The notes below the pieces were generated by a model, which was given only the letters and a program-made list of their open reading frames with translations, did not search any database and had not been told where the DNA came from. Positions 19,201 through 27,740 of a stretch of 64,000 bases of DNA are shown here, one piece after another; position 1 is the first letter of the stretch, and each line of letters opens with the position of its first letter. The position numbers and the translations under genes were made by a program. Source of the DNA: a virus; the IMG/VR virus record IMGVR_UViG_3300030328_002122, positions 81,195 to 145,194 of that record, one strand, 5' to 3'.

Positions 19201-19626
19201 ATGAAAAGATTTAATCAATACGTTTCTGAAGGAGCTAAGACTACTGAAGGTCAAGCAAGTGCAGATAGTGATTTCTCTTATGGTATGAGTAACCTATCTA
19301 ATCCAGAAGTCATTGAAAGAATCAATGCATTTCTAGGTGTGATGGGTAGTATGGAACATTTAGTTGCAGAACACGCCATAAATAAGTTAAGAGAAAGACT
19401 TTCAAGATTAGGTATTAATTTTGGTGATGTTGACCTATCAGAAGGTGGTGGTAAAATATCTTTACCATTATCACAGTATGCTAGATCTGGTAAAGAAGAA
19501 AATGGTGATGATATAAGTCCAGGCAGTGATAGTATTTCACATAATGTCGAAGGTGGATTATCATTACAGATTGAACATGAAAAAACTAAAGCAGGGACTC
19601 ATTTTATAAAGGCTAAAATAGTTTAA
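19201..19626 (+). CDS. Conserved hypothetical phage protein
   Basis: 141 residues from the ATG at 19201, chosen because it follows the previous stop by one base and begins with the common phage leader MKRFNQYVSEGA; an upstream in-frame start at 19129 would overlap the previous gene by 70 bases. The middle is helical (INAFLGVMGSMEHLVAEHAI) and the end beta-like (LSLQIEHEKTKAGTHFIKAK). Similar proteins occur in T4-like marine phages. Function unknown. Confidence 0.6.
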   Translation: MKRFNQYVSEGAKTTEGQASADSDFSYGMSNLSNPEVIERINAFLGVMGSMEHLVAEHAINKLRERLSRLGINFGDVDLSEGGGKISLPLSQYARSGKEENGDDISPGSDSISHNVEGGLSLQIEHEKTKAGTHFIKAKIV

Positions 19627-19638
19627 TATAATTATATT

Positions 19639-20001
19639 ATGTATGAAAAATTAACGAATGAAAACATCATAATGTTTGCAATCAGACATTATGATAATCC
19701 ACAATGTGAAGGTGAATATGAGTTTCATGATGACATGAAACGATTCAAGTACATTAAGCGATTATTGAGAAAGTATGATGAAACTGGTGATTTAAAAGAA
19801 AGACTTATATTAAACCACATAACTGTCATATATAATGTCTTTGGTGCAGACGCTGGGTCTACTTTATTATTATTTAAGATTGAAAAAGAATTTTGGAGTG
19901 TTCTTAAAGCATTTATGAGATTTTTAAATATGATTTCTGATGATGAACTTAAAGAAATAGAAGAAGATCTAAAGGTAAAGAAAGTGTTAGAGAAACTATA
20001 A
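19639..20001 (+). CDS. Conserved T4-like marine phage protein
   Basis: 120 residues, mostly helical, with KRFKYIKRLLRKYDETGDL and LILNHITVIYNVFGADAG, a sequence type I know from many T4-like cyanophages without a function. No catalytic residues were seen. Its stop codon shares a base with the ATG of the next gene, so this and the following two genes form a tightly coupled set. Confidence 0.7.
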   Translation: MYEKLTNENIIMFAIRHYDNPQCEGEYEFHDDMKRFKYIKRLLRKYDETGDLKERLILNHITVIYNVFGADAGSTLLLFKIEKEFWSVLKAFMRFLNMISDDELKEIEEDLKVKKVLEKL

Positions 20002-20618
20002 TGGGAAGAGCGATTGATTTATTTGTAACTTATAGATTTATTAAACTATTGGTTACACCTTTTGAAAAAACAGATGCTTTTAAGTTGGGTATCATTGATG
20101 AAAAAGGAGTTAGAACAAAGAAAAGATTGTATAAAGCTGTAGAACAAAATGCATATACAGTTTTACACAAACTTGTTTTTAACATCAAGAAAATATTTCA
20201 AAAGGTGCCAGGTTTAAGAACAAAGTTAGGTACATATGCAGCTGCTTTATTCTTGTTGAAAGATACTTTTAAAGAACACATAGAAGATCCAGAGATGTTT
20301 GAAAAAGAGTTTATGAAGTATCTTAAAGAAAACAATATTGATTTAGATGATGATATTTCAGAAGAAGTAACATTAGATAATGGTAAACTATCAAAAGGAA
20401 TTTATTTACTTACACAAGATGTTATCGTAACAGGAGATGATGAGGAAGATGAAATAGATGCATTAGAAGGTGATGAAGTTGAAGCCTTTGAAGATCTTTC
20501 ACCCTCTGATACAATACTAGGTGTTGATGTTTTTCCTGTCATACATAAAAAGACGAAACAAAAAATATTTGTAAGTGCAGAAGATATAAAAGAATTACAA
20601 TTAGGGGATCTATTATGA
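20001..20618 (+). CDS. Conserved T4-like marine phage protein
   Basis: 205 residues. The helical N-terminal half (GRAIDLFVTYRFIKLLVTPF) is followed by a very acidic stretch (GDDEEDEIDALEGDEVEAFE) and a small C-terminal beta region (FPVIHKKTKQKIFVS). Conserved position and overlaps on both sides suggest it works with its neighbours, possibly in head or tail assembly. Function unknown. Confidence 0.7.
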   Translation: MGRAIDLFVTYRFIKLLVTPFEKTDAFKLGIIDEKGVRTKKRLYKAVEQNAYTVLHKLVFNIKKIFQKVPGLRTKLGTYAAALFLLKDTFKEHIEDPEMFEKEFMKYLKENNIDLDDDISEEVTLDNGKLSKGIYLLTQDVIVTGDDEEDEIDALEGDEVEAFEDLSPSDTILGVDVFPVIHKKTKQKIFVSAEDIKELQLGDLL

Positions 20619-21124
20619 GTATAAGTTTTGACGATTTAATGAAAAAGTTCTATGATGATCCAAAACTAGGATTACAATCAGAAGATGTGCCAACAACATC
20701 AACTGCTAATGTGCCTGGAGCTGGAGATGATTCTTCTACAGTAGTGGTTAAAAGAAAAAAGAAACCATATGATGGTAGAACTAAAGAAGCAAGAAACTTT
20801 TTAAAAAGAATAGAAAATTTAAGATCTAAAAGAGAATCAAAACTTGCAAAGAAAGTGCAAGAAAATACTGTAAATTTTGAGAATGAATATTTACTTGTAG
20901 AAGATAATATAGATGTTCTTAAAAATATTGTAAAGAATAAACAACACAAAACAATAAAGTTTAAAGATGGTTCTTTGAAAGTTGATATGTTTACTGCATC
21001 TGCAATTACAAAAGTTTTTGACTTGATTAATAAATCTAATCAAGAAAAAATGAAACGGATGGTAAATGGAAGTAAGGGTCAGTTTATGAAAATAGCTGAT
21101 TTTGCACTCTCTAAAGTAAAGTAA
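20615..21124 (+). CDS. Conserved T4-like marine phage protein
   Basis: 169 residues. A disordered Thr/Pro/Gly N-terminus and a basic helix (RNFLKRIENLRSKRESKLAK) lead into a conserved C-terminal domain (NEYLLVEDNIDVLKNIVKN, TASAITKVFDLINKSNQEKM). I recall this domain from cyanophage proteins with no assigned role. It overlaps both neighbours by a few bases. Confidence 0.65.
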   Translation: MSISFDDLMKKFYDDPKLGLQSEDVPTTSTANVPGAGDDSSTVVVKRKKKPYDGRTKEARNFLKRIENLRSKRESKLAKKVQENTVNFENEYLLVEDNIDVLKNIVKNKQHKTIKFKDGSLKVDMFTASAITKVFDLINKSNQEKMKRMVNGSKGQFMKIADFALSKVK

Positions 21125-21576
21125 TGAAAACATTCAAAGATTTTCTTAAAGAGGTATCTTACTCCTATGCGCTTGGTAACTATAAACCTATCGCAGATTT
21201 AAATGCGTCTACATCTGACGCAAAATTATCCAAAAAAGATTTAGACTCAGTAGAGAAATATGCAGATAGATTGTATAAATCTGTCGGTATTGATGTTGAG
21301 TTTACACGACATTTTCTGGATCGTGTTAATGATGTTCGCAACAAAACACAAATTACAGTTGCAGAGTTGATACGTATGTTTAAACAATCATACAAAAAAC
21401 ACGGCAAGAAAATAGCACAACTTGGGCCTGATGCCGAAGCTGTGCTCAACGATATGCAAACAGATATAAATGTTCCGTTTGTATTAAAGTGGGATGGAAA
21501 AGAACTGGATTTGGTAGCAAAAACTGTTATGAGAAAAAAGAACTTTGGTACTCCAAATCCTAAACTATCATTCTAA
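21124..21576 (+). CDS. Conserved T4-like marine phage protein
   Basis: 150 residues with the characteristic core FTRHFLDRVNDVRNKTQIT and a C-terminal stretch VPFVLKWDGKELDLVAKTVM, conserved in T4-like marine phages. The ELDLVAKTVM end recalls toxin-like BrnT or RelE folds, but active-site residues cannot be assigned. It begins on the A of the previous TAA. Function unknown. Confidence 0.65.
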   Translation: MKTFKDFLKEVSYSYALGNYKPIADLNASTSDAKLSKKDLDSVEKYADRLYKSVGIDVEFTRHFLDRVNDVRNKTQITVAELIRMFKQSYKKHGKKIAQLGPDAEAVLNDMQTDINVPFVLKWDGKELDLVAKTVMRKKNFGTPNPKLSF

Positions 21577-21589
21577 AGGAGAAAGTAAT

Positions 21590-21823
21590 ATGGAAATATT
21601 AAATAAAATAAAAGAGTGGGCTGGTGGATTAGCTAATGTAGGTGTTTCACTTGCTGCTCTTGCGATTATTTTAGAAGTGTTGGGTTTGGGTGCTATGCCA
21701 TTCATGCCTTCCGAAATGTCTGTGATTACCAATATAAGTAATATTATGTCTGGACTAGGTTCACAAGGTATTATTGGTTTAATCGCTGTGTGGATTCTAT
21801 ATGAAATTTGGCAAAAGCGATAA
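21590..21823 (+). CDS. Small two-helix membrane protein, holin candidate
   Basis: 77 residues from the ATG at 21590, preceded by SD AAAGGAGAAAGTAAT; an earlier in-frame codon at 21545 overlaps the upstream gene. Two hydrophobic segments (VGVSLAALAIILEVLGLGAM and GIIGLIAVWILYEIW) are joined by a short loop, with a basic end. Position directly upstream of another small membrane protein and the spanin pair suggests a holin or antiholin. That role is inferred from context; no holin family motif is recognised. Confidence 0.6.
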   Translation: MEILNKIKEWAGGLANVGVSLAALAIILEVLGLGAMPFMPSEMSVITNISNIMSGLGSQGIIGLIAVWILYEIWQKR

Positions 21824-21838
21824 TATAAGGAGAACATT

Positions 21839-22000
21839 ATGATTACTTGGATTAAGAATAGAATATCAGAAAGAACTACGTGGGATGGTGGAATTTGTAT
21901 TGCAATGGGTCTACTAGTTCTATTCATGACACCACTCGCTAAGATTGCAGCTGGAGTTGCGATTGCGTGGGGTTTATGGACTATTTGGAAATCTGAATAA
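21839..22000 (+). CDS. Small membrane protein of the lysis region
   Basis: A 53-residue protein (MITWIKNRISERTTWDGG...) with two short hydrophobic stretches (ICIAMGLLVLFMTPL, IAAGVAIAWGLWTIW). SD AAGGAGAAC precedes it. Very similar small proteins, including the SERTxWDGG segment, are common in T4-like cyanophages. With its neighbours it is a plausible holin or antiholin partner. Function not demonstrated by sequence. Confidence 0.65.
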   Translation: MITWIKNRISERTTWDGGICIAMGLLVLFMTPLAKIAAGVAIAWGLWTIWKSE

Positions 22001-22009
22001 AGGTTAATT

Positions 22010-22432
22010 ATGGTGCGTGTATATATTACCATAATTATAATGTTGATACTTGGCTCTGTAGCATATGGGGCCAAGTATTATTATGATACAACCCAAGAAA
22101 CTATTTCTGTTTTGAGAACAAATAATGCAACACTTAAAACAGTAAATAAACAAGTAACAACACAATTTGAAGAATATCGTAAAACTGTACAACAAGAGAT
22201 AGAAGATTTCAAAGCAGAAGTAAAAAAACAACAAGAATTAAATACCGAATTAAATACAAATCTTAAAAAAGTACAGGACGCAAATAAAGAAATATCAAAA
22301 CTACTTGCGAATACAGATATAATAAAGAATAGCCTTGCAAACCCAAAAGCAAGTGAGGAAAAAATAAATGAAGAAGTTGATGTATTTTTTAGTGACATTA
22401 GTTGTGTTACTGATGATAAGTGCTTGCAGTAG
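22010..22432 (+). CDS. Inner-membrane spanin (Rz-like)
   Basis: 140 residues. One N-terminal transmembrane helix (VYITIIIMLILGSVAYGA) is followed by a long periplasmic coiled coil (about residues 28-110, QFEEYRKTVQQEIEDFKAEV). This is the architecture of i-spanins, which span the periplasm and fuse inner to outer membrane at lysis. The decisive evidence is the overlap with the next gene in another frame, which encodes a lipoprotein: the classical Rz/Rz1 arrangement. Confidence 0.75.
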   Translation: MVRVYITIIIMLILGSVAYGAKYYYDTTQETISVLRTNNATLKTVNKQVTTQFEEYRKTVQQEIEDFKAEVKKQQELNTELNTNLKKVQDANKEISKLLANTDIIKNSLANPKASEEKINEEVDVFFSDISCVTDDKCLQ

Positions 22433-22781
22433 TTTTCGTGAGAAAGAAATTGTAACAGTACCGACAGTAGTTGAAAAAGTAGAAATTCCTGCTCCTACTA
22501 TACAAATTGTCAATCGTCCAAATCCAGTTAAAATGAAAGACGCTGACATTGTTGTAGTCACAGAAAATAACTTAGAAGATGTTATGAGTCGCATTAAAGA
22601 TACACAAGGAGAGTTTGTGTTATATGCAATGACTGCTAGTAGTTTTGAGGCTCTTGCACTTAACTTTGAAGAGATAAAAAGATTTATAGAAGAACAAAAT
22701 CAAATCATTTTGTATTATGAAAAGGCAGTTACACCAAGAGAGGATAATACAGAAGATGACATACAATCTGAAGAAAATTAA
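22368..22781 (+). CDS. Outer-membrane spanin lipoprotein (Rz1-like)
   Basis: 137 residues beginning inside the i-spanin gene in a different frame (65-base overlap). The N-terminus MKKLMYFLVTLVVLLMISAC ends in lipobox ISAC, giving acylation at Cys20. It continues with a Pro-containing extended stretch (VPTVVEKVEIPAPTIQIVN) and a C-terminal domain (VLYAMTASSFEALALNFEEI). Longer than classical Rz1, so it may have an added domain. It should pair with the upstream i-spanin across the periplasm. Confidence 0.72.
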   Translation: MKKLMYFLVTLVVLLMISACSSFREKEIVTVPTVVEKVEIPAPTIQIVNRPNPVKMKDADIVVVTENNLEDVMSRIKDTQGEFVLYAMTASSFEALALNFEEIKRFIEEQNQIILYYEKAVTPREDNTEDDIQSEEN

Positions 22782-23487
22782 CCTTATGGCTCAGTTGTCA
22801 CAACTGGCGTATAATGGTAAAAATTCTAAATCATATTTTCAAAAACTAGGATATACTGGACACAAATATTTTGATGTTGATGGTGCTCAATGTCATGCAG
22901 TATGGAATAATAAAGAATATTGTTTGTGTTTTAGGGGTACAGAACCAAAAGAAATATCTGACATATTTGCAGATTTGAAAGCATGGCCTAGAGGTTCTAT
23001 GACACATGGATTAGTACACGCTGGTTTCAAAGGTGAAATAGATAAGTTATGGGAAGAGATTAATAAACATCAACAAAAACATGAGAATAAAAAGTTTTAC
23101 ATAACTGGTCACTCTTTAGGTGCAGCTATGGCTACAATTGCAACATCTAGATTTGAAGAATATTGTGAAGTAGACCAACTAACAACATTTGGATCACCTA
23201 GAGTTGGAACAAGAAGATTTATAAAAAATATTAGAACTTTACATTATCGTGTCGTTAATAATAATGATATAGTTACAAGAGTACCATTATTTCTAATGGG
23301 ATATAAACATCATGGAAATCTTATATACATTAATTATTATGGAAAGATAAGAAATATGACACTATGGCAAAGGTTCAAAGATAAAGTACGTGGTAGATGG
23401 GCTGCAATGAAGAAGTTACACCCATTTGATGGAACAATAGATCATGGTATGAATTTTTATATAGATTACACTAAGGAAAATAAATAA
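22756..23487 (+). CDS. Class 3 lipase (alpha/beta hydrolase) in the lysis cassette
   Basis: About 243 residues from the ATG at 22756, which limits overlap with the o-spanin gene; a start at 22717 is also possible. It has the nucleophile elbow GHSLGAAMA, the class 3 lipase segment TFGSPRVG, a candidate Asp in NNNDIVTRVP and a candidate His in IDHGM, so the Ser-Asp-His triad appears complete. No signal peptide is seen. Class 3 lipases hydrolyse acylglycerols or phospholipids. Directly downstream of the spanins, it may attack host membrane lipids at lysis or release fatty acids; this role is inferred. Confidence 0.85.
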   Translation: MTYNLKKINLMAQLSQLAYNGKNSKSYFQKLGYTGHKYFDVDGAQCHAVWNNKEYCLCFRGTEPKEISDIFADLKAWPRGSMTHGLVHAGFKGEIDKLWEEINKHQQKHENKKFYITGHSLGAAMATIATSRFEEYCEVDQLTTFGSPRVGTRRFIKNIRTLHYRVVNNNDIVTRVPLFLMGYKHHGNLIYINYYGKIRNMTLWQRFKDKVRGRWAAMKKLHPFDGTIDHGMNFYIDYTKENK

Positions 23488-23816
23488 TGTGGGATATGAT
23501 AGAGAGAATGGTGAACGACAGGTTGTGGATTTACACAGGTATTGGTGGTTCTATATTTGGTGCATTGTTTATTGCATACATGAGAGATACAAGAATAGGT
23601 CTGTGGGTCTATTCACAATTCGATAAGATATTAGATTTTTTCAGAGATCGTTATGGTTGGACATGGTTTGATCAACCAGATGATGCTTGGAAAAAAGTAA
23701 ATCCAAAAATTGCGAGAAAAATTGAAGAACTGGAACGAAGATTGCATACATTAGAGATGTTAGGTGATGAATATCATTACTTAATGCACAGAGGAAAAGA
23801 TAAGAATGTCAAGTAG
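23487..23816 (+). CDS. Conserved T4-like phage membrane protein
   Basis: 109 residues with one hydrophobic segment (IYTGIGGSIFGALFIAYM) and a Trp/Asp-rich soluble tail (RYGWTWFDQPDDAWKK) ending in a short coiled coil (KIARKIEELERRLHTLEML). Conserved in T4-like cyanophages next to the following coiled-coil protein, with which it overlaps by 11 bases. Function unknown. Confidence 0.65.
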   Translation: MWDMIERMVNDRLWIYTGIGGSIFGALFIAYMRDTRIGLWVYSQFDKILDFFRDRYGWTWFDQPDDAWKKVNPKIARKIEELERRLHTLEMLGDEYHYLMHRGKDKNVK

Positions 23817-24228
23817 TAAAAGTGTGGAAACAGAGGTTGCACTTCTCAAAAGAGAAGTAAACGACATGAAACAAATACACCACAGACTTGATTCTGCAAT
23901 AGAAAAGATTGCAGATGTATCTTCTTCTTTACATACTATAATGGCTGTGCATGAAGAAAAACTTATACGCCAGGAAGAAAATTTGGAACAACAAGAAAAA
24001 GAATTTAGAGATAGTGTACAAGAATTGCACTCTCGCATTACCACTAATGCAAAGGAAACCCATCATGCAATGGGTGAGATGGAACGTAGACTCGTGGAAG
24101 AATTTCAAAAGATGCGACAAGATATGTCTAATCGTGTCGGTGTCTTAGAAAAATGGAGATGGTTAATTATCGGTGGATCTATTGTTTTAGGATTTATTAT
24201 ACAGAAAGTAATTACGATAAATGTTTAA
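23806..24228 (+). CDS. Coiled-coil protein with C-terminal membrane anchor
   Basis: 140 residues. Residues 5-110 are a long coiled coil (VALLKREVNDMKQIHHRLDS) and residues about 117-135 a transmembrane helix (WLIIGGSIVLGFIIQKVI), the XhlA-like or tail-anchored architecture. It overlaps the upstream membrane protein gene. A lysis-regulatory or membrane-remodelling role is possible but unproven. Confidence 0.65.
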   Translation: MSSSKSVETEVALLKREVNDMKQIHHRLDSAIEKIADVSSSLHTIMAVHEEKLIRQEENLEQQEKEFRDSVQELHSRITTNAKETHHAMGEMERRLVEEFQKMRQDMSNRVGVLEKWRWLIIGGSIVLGFIIQKVITINV

Positions 24229-24234
24229 TATCTA

Positions 24235-24263
24235 TTGACAAATTGGTTTGAATTATATATTAT
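24235..24263 (+). promoter_or_regulatory. Sigma70 promoter for the primase-RNR operon
   Basis: TTGACA at 24235-24240, a 17-base spacer and TATTAT at 24258-24263. The predicted start lies only 1-3 bases before the primase ATG at 24272, so this mRNA would be essentially leaderless. Confidence 0.65.
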
Positions 24264-24271
24264 GAAAAATA

Positions 24272-25282
24272 ATGAATTACATTGACAGTAAATACATATC
24301 CTTAATATCACCAAGACTTAGAAACTTCACAAAAAAAAGTGATTATCTGTGGAATTTCTCTTGTCCTTATTGTGGTGATTCTCAAAAAAATACAAAAAAG
24401 GCCAGAGGGTTTGTTTATAGAACAAAAACTGAATTGTTCTATAAATGTCATAACTGCTCTATGGGAACAACTTTACCTAAACTGATCGAGTTTATAGATG
24501 TAAATCTTTTCAATGAATATCGTCTGGAAAGGTATAAAGAAGGGTATGGTCAGAACTACACTGGTAAGTCAGTACCACAAGACCAATTTGAATTTAAACA
24601 ACCAAAATTTAAAACAAAACTTGATTTAAAAAGTTTTGAGAATCTTGAAAAAAGTCACCCAGCTGTTGACTTTTTATCACAAAGATTGATACCTAGAGAA
24701 TTTTGGAATGATATATATTACTGTCCAAACTTCTTTGGTTTTTCTAACAAACACATAGAAAATAAGTTTCCTTCTTTAGATGGTGACCACCCTAGAATAA
24801 TAATTCCTTTTAGGAATAAAGATGGAGATATTATAGGGTATCAAGGAAGAGCATTTGGAAAAGAGATGCCTAAGTATCTAACAGTAATTTTAGATAAAAA
24901 TAGTCCTAAAATTTATGGAATAGATAGAATAGATGATAAGAAAGATATATATGTTGTTGAAGGCCCATTTGATAGTCTATTCGTTGAAAATTGTATTGCA
25001 GTTGCACAAAGTGATTTACGTGTTTCTCAATATAAAGAAAAATCTATTCTTATTCCAGATAACGAACCTAGAAATAAAGAACTGTGTAAACAAATTAAAA
25101 AGTTTATAGATAACAACTATCGTATTGTACTATGGCCTTCTGCAATTAAAGAAAAAGATATTAATGAAATGATTTTATCTGGAAAAACAAAAAAAGAAAT
25201 AAAAACAATAATTGATAATAATACTTATCAAGGTACTAAGGCCTTGATGCAGTTTTCAATGTGGAGAAAAGTAAATGTCTAA
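24272..25282 (+). CDS. 61: DNA primase (T4 gp61-like)
   Basis: 336 residues. The N-terminal zinc-binding motif is CPYCGDS (about residues 31-37) with YKCHNC downstream, and a TOPRIM domain follows (DIYVVEGPFDSLFV, then ILIPDNEPRN carrying acidic metal ligands). It synthesises RNA primers for lagging-strand synthesis with the gp41 helicase. In the same window lie gp59 (37373), gp32 (39542) and RNase H (30557), other members of the T4 lagging-strand machinery. It overlaps the RNR gene by 8 bases. Confidence 0.92.
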   Translation: MNYIDSKYISLISPRLRNFTKKSDYLWNFSCPYCGDSQKNTKKARGFVYRTKTELFYKCHNCSMGTTLPKLIEFIDVNLFNEYRLERYKEGYGQNYTGKSVPQDQFEFKQPKFKTKLDLKSFENLEKSHPAVDFLSQRLIPREFWNDIYYCPNFFGFSNKHIENKFPSLDGDHPRIIIPFRNKDGDIIGYQGRAFGKEMPKYLTVILDKNSPKIYGIDRIDDKKDIYVVEGPFDSLFVENCIAVAQSDLRVSQYKEKSILIPDNEPRNKELCKQIKKFIDNNYRIVLWPSAIKEKDINEMILSGKTKKEIKTIIDNNTYQGTKALMQFSMWRKVNV

Positions 25283-27209
25283 TCAACTACCAACGCAATA
25301 TCAACAATTTATTCATCTATCTAGATACTCTAGATGGTTACCAGAAGAAGGACGCAGAGAAACATGGAATGAAACTATCGAAAGATATTTTGATTTTTTT
25401 ACTGAACATTTGAAGGAAATGTGTGACTATGATTTAGATGATAAAACAAGAAAAGAGTTGGAAGAAGCAGTATTAGATATTAAAGTGATGCCCTCTATGA
25501 GATGTTTAATGACCGCTGGTGAAGCATTGAAAAGAGAAAATATCGCTGGATATAATTGTTCTTATGTTGCAGTTGATAGAGTTGCAGCTTTTGATGAAAT
25601 ACTTTATGTGTTGATGAATGGTACTGGTGTTGGGTTTTCTGTGGAAAGACAATTTACTGCGAAACTTCCTATTGTTGCAGAGGAGTTTTATCATTCTGAT
25701 ACAATGATACAAGTTGCAGATAGTAAACTAGGTTGGGCAAAAGCACTCAAAGAACTTATAGGTATGTTATATATTGGTCAAATACCAAAATGGGATGTAT
25801 CAAAGGTTAGACCAGCAGGATCACCACTTAAAACATTTGGTGGTCGTGCATCAGGCCCAGAACCACTAGATAGTTTGTTTAGATTTGTTGAGAGTACATT
25901 TACAAATGCAAAAGGAAGAAAACTATCCTCTATAGAATGTCATGATATTGTATGTAAGATTGCAGAGATTGTGGTTGTGGGTGGAGTAAGAAGATCTGCT
26001 CTTATTTCATTATCTAATCTATCTGATGATCGTATGCGTCATGCAAAATCTGGTCAATGGTGGGAACATCATAGTCAAAGAGCACTTGCAAATAACTCTG
26101 CGTGTTATACAGAGAAACCAGATATTGGTATCTTTATGGACGAATGGAAATCACTATATGATTCTAAGTCTGGTGAAAGAGGTATCTTTAATCGTGCATC
26201 TGCAAATAAAATGGCTGAGAAAAATGGTAGAAGAACTATTGATGGTCATGAGTTTGGTACAAACCCATGTTCTGAAATCATATTAAGAGATAGACAATTC
26301 TGCAACTTATCAGAAGCTGTTATCAGACCAACTGATACAAGTGAATGTTTGAAAGAGAAAGTAAGGATTGCAACCATACTTGGTACATTTCAATCTACAC
26401 TTACTAACTTCAAGTATGTTTCTAATATGTGGAAAAAGAATTGTTCAGAAGAAAGATTGCTTGGTGTATCACTTACAGGTATCATGGATAGTCCTTTAAC
26501 AAATGGTAAAAGAAATCCAGTTTCAAATTCTTACAATAGTCTTGAAGGTTTATTAGATGAACTTAGAGAAGTTGCAATAGAAACAAATAAAATATGGTCT
26601 AAGAAGTTAGGTATTAATCAAGCAACTGCAATTACTTGTGTGAAACCATCTGGTACAGTTTCACAGTTGGTTGATGCAGCTTCTGGTATTCATGCAAGAC
26701 ATAATCCTTATTATATTAGAACAGTAAGAGGTGACAAGAAAGATCCACTTACACAAATGATGGTAGACTCTGGATTTCCTGTAGAAGATGATGTAATGAA
26801 TCCAGGCCATACATCAGTATTTTCTTTTCCTATGAAGGTAAATAAAAATGCAGTATTCAGAACTGATATGTCTGCAATACAACAATTAGAATTATGGTTA
26901 ACTTATCAGAAACATTGGTGTGAACATAAACCATCTGTAACTATATCTGTAAAAGAACACGAATGGTTAGAAGTTGGTGCATGGGTGTATGAACACTTTG
27001 ATTATATGTCTGGTGTAAGTTTCCTACCATTTAGTGAACATACATATAAACAAGCACCATATCAAGATTGTGATGAAGATCAGTATAAAGATATACTAAA
27101 CAGTATGCCTAAGAATGTTGATTGGGGTTTACTAGGAGAATATGAGAAACAAGATACGACAACAAGTTCTCAAGAATTAGCCTGCACAGCAGGAGGCTGT
27201 GAAATTTAA
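25275..27209 (+). CDS. nrdJ: Class II (adenosylcobalamin-dependent) ribonucleoside-triphosphate reductase
   Basis: 644 residues of the monomeric RTPR type. Visible active-site elements are AGYNCSYVA (first redox Cys), NPCSEI (thiyl-radical Cys), RQFCNLSE (second redox Cys) and the C-terminal CTAGGCEI pair that recycles the disulfide. It converts NTPs to dNTPs using coenzyme B12, without oxygen or a small subunit. T4 and most T4-like cyanophages instead carry class I nrdAB, and none is seen here. It is somewhat shorter than the roughly 740-residue lactobacillus enzyme. Activity depends on B12 in the host. Confidence 0.93.
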   Translation: MSNQLPTQYQQFIHLSRYSRWLPEEGRRETWNETIERYFDFFTEHLKEMCDYDLDDKTRKELEEAVLDIKVMPSMRCLMTAGEALKRENIAGYNCSYVAVDRVAAFDEILYVLMNGTGVGFSVERQFTAKLPIVAEEFYHSDTMIQVADSKLGWAKALKELIGMLYIGQIPKWDVSKVRPAGSPLKTFGGRASGPEPLDSLFRFVESTFTNAKGRKLSSIECHDIVCKIAEIVVVGGVRRSALISLSNLSDDRMRHAKSGQWWEHHSQRALANNSACYTEKPDIGIFMDEWKSLYDSKSGERGIFNRASANKMAEKNGRRTIDGHEFGTNPCSEIILRDRQFCNLSEAVIRPTDTSECLKEKVRIATILGTFQSTLTNFKYVSNMWKKNCSEERLLGVSLTGIMDSPLTNGKRNPVSNSYNSLEGLLDELREVAIETNKIWSKKLGINQATAITCVKPSGTVSQLVDAASGIHARHNPYYIRTVRGDKKDPLTQMMVDSGFPVEDDVMNPGHTSVFSFPMKVNKNAVFRTDMSAIQQLELWLTYQKHWCEHKPSVTISVKEHEWLEVGAWVYEHFDYMSGVSFLPFSEHTYKQAPYQDCDEDQYKDILNSMPKNVDWGLLGEYEKQDTTTSSQELACTAGGCEI

Positions 27210-27222
27210 AGAGTATTATTAA

Positions 27223-27384
27223 ATGAAAAAGTTAATAGTTTGTGAATCATGTGATGTAGAGTATACGATTCAATATGACATGGAAGAAGAATATTACAAA
27301 ATTACATATTGTCCTTTTTGTGGAGAACCAGTGAGTAACAACGAAGATTTCATGTATGATGAAGAATACTATGATGGCGACTAG
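27223..27384 (+). CDS. Small zinc-ribbon protein
   Basis: 53 residues with two Cys pairs (CESC near residue 7 and CPFC near residue 31) that form a zinc ribbon, followed by an acidic tail (MYDEEYYDGD). Similar tiny zinc-ribbon proteins follow nucleotide genes in T4-like cyanophages. Probably a nucleic acid or protein interaction module; role unknown. Confidence 0.7.
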   Translation: MKKLIVCESCDVEYTIQYDMEEEYYKITYCPFCGEPVSNNEDFMYDEEYYDGD

Positions 27385-27386
27385 GT

Positions 27387-27737
27387 ATGAAAACACAAAG
27401 TGCAAAATCAAAAGGTAGAAGATTACAACAATGGGTACGTGATAAGTTAATAGAAGAACTTGACGTACATCCAGAAGATATAGAATCTCGTTCAATGGGA
27501 GCTGGTGGTGAAGATTTAATCATGGCTCGTGATGCGAGAAAGAAATTTCCATATTCTATAGAATGTAAGAATGTGGAGAAGTTGAATGTTTGGGATGCTT
27601 ATTCCCAAGCATCAGAGAACAGTAATAACTATGAACCTATAGTTGTTATGAAGAAGAATGGTAAAACTCCTCTAGTAGTAGTTGATGCCGAATATTTTAT
27701 GAAAATACATCAAAAATCCCCAAAAAAAGAAAGGTAG
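27387..27737 (+). CDS. Putative PD-(D/E)XK nuclease (resolvase-like)
   Basis: 116 residues with a basic N-terminus (KSKGRRLQQWVRDKL) and a compact PD-(D/E)XK core: GGEDLIMARDARKKF supplies the acidic residue and YSIECKN gives the ExK motif. Size and motif spacing resemble phage Holliday junction resolvase or endonuclease-like proteins of T4-like cyanophages. It probably acts in recombination or DNA processing. Substrate not deducible. Confidence 0.7.
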   Translation: MKTQSAKSKGRRLQQWVRDKLIEELDVHPEDIESRSMGAGGEDLIMARDARKKFPYSIECKNVEKLNVWDAYSQASENSNNYEPIVVMKKNGKTPLVVVDAEYFMKIHQKSPKKER

Positions 27738-27740
27738 AAA

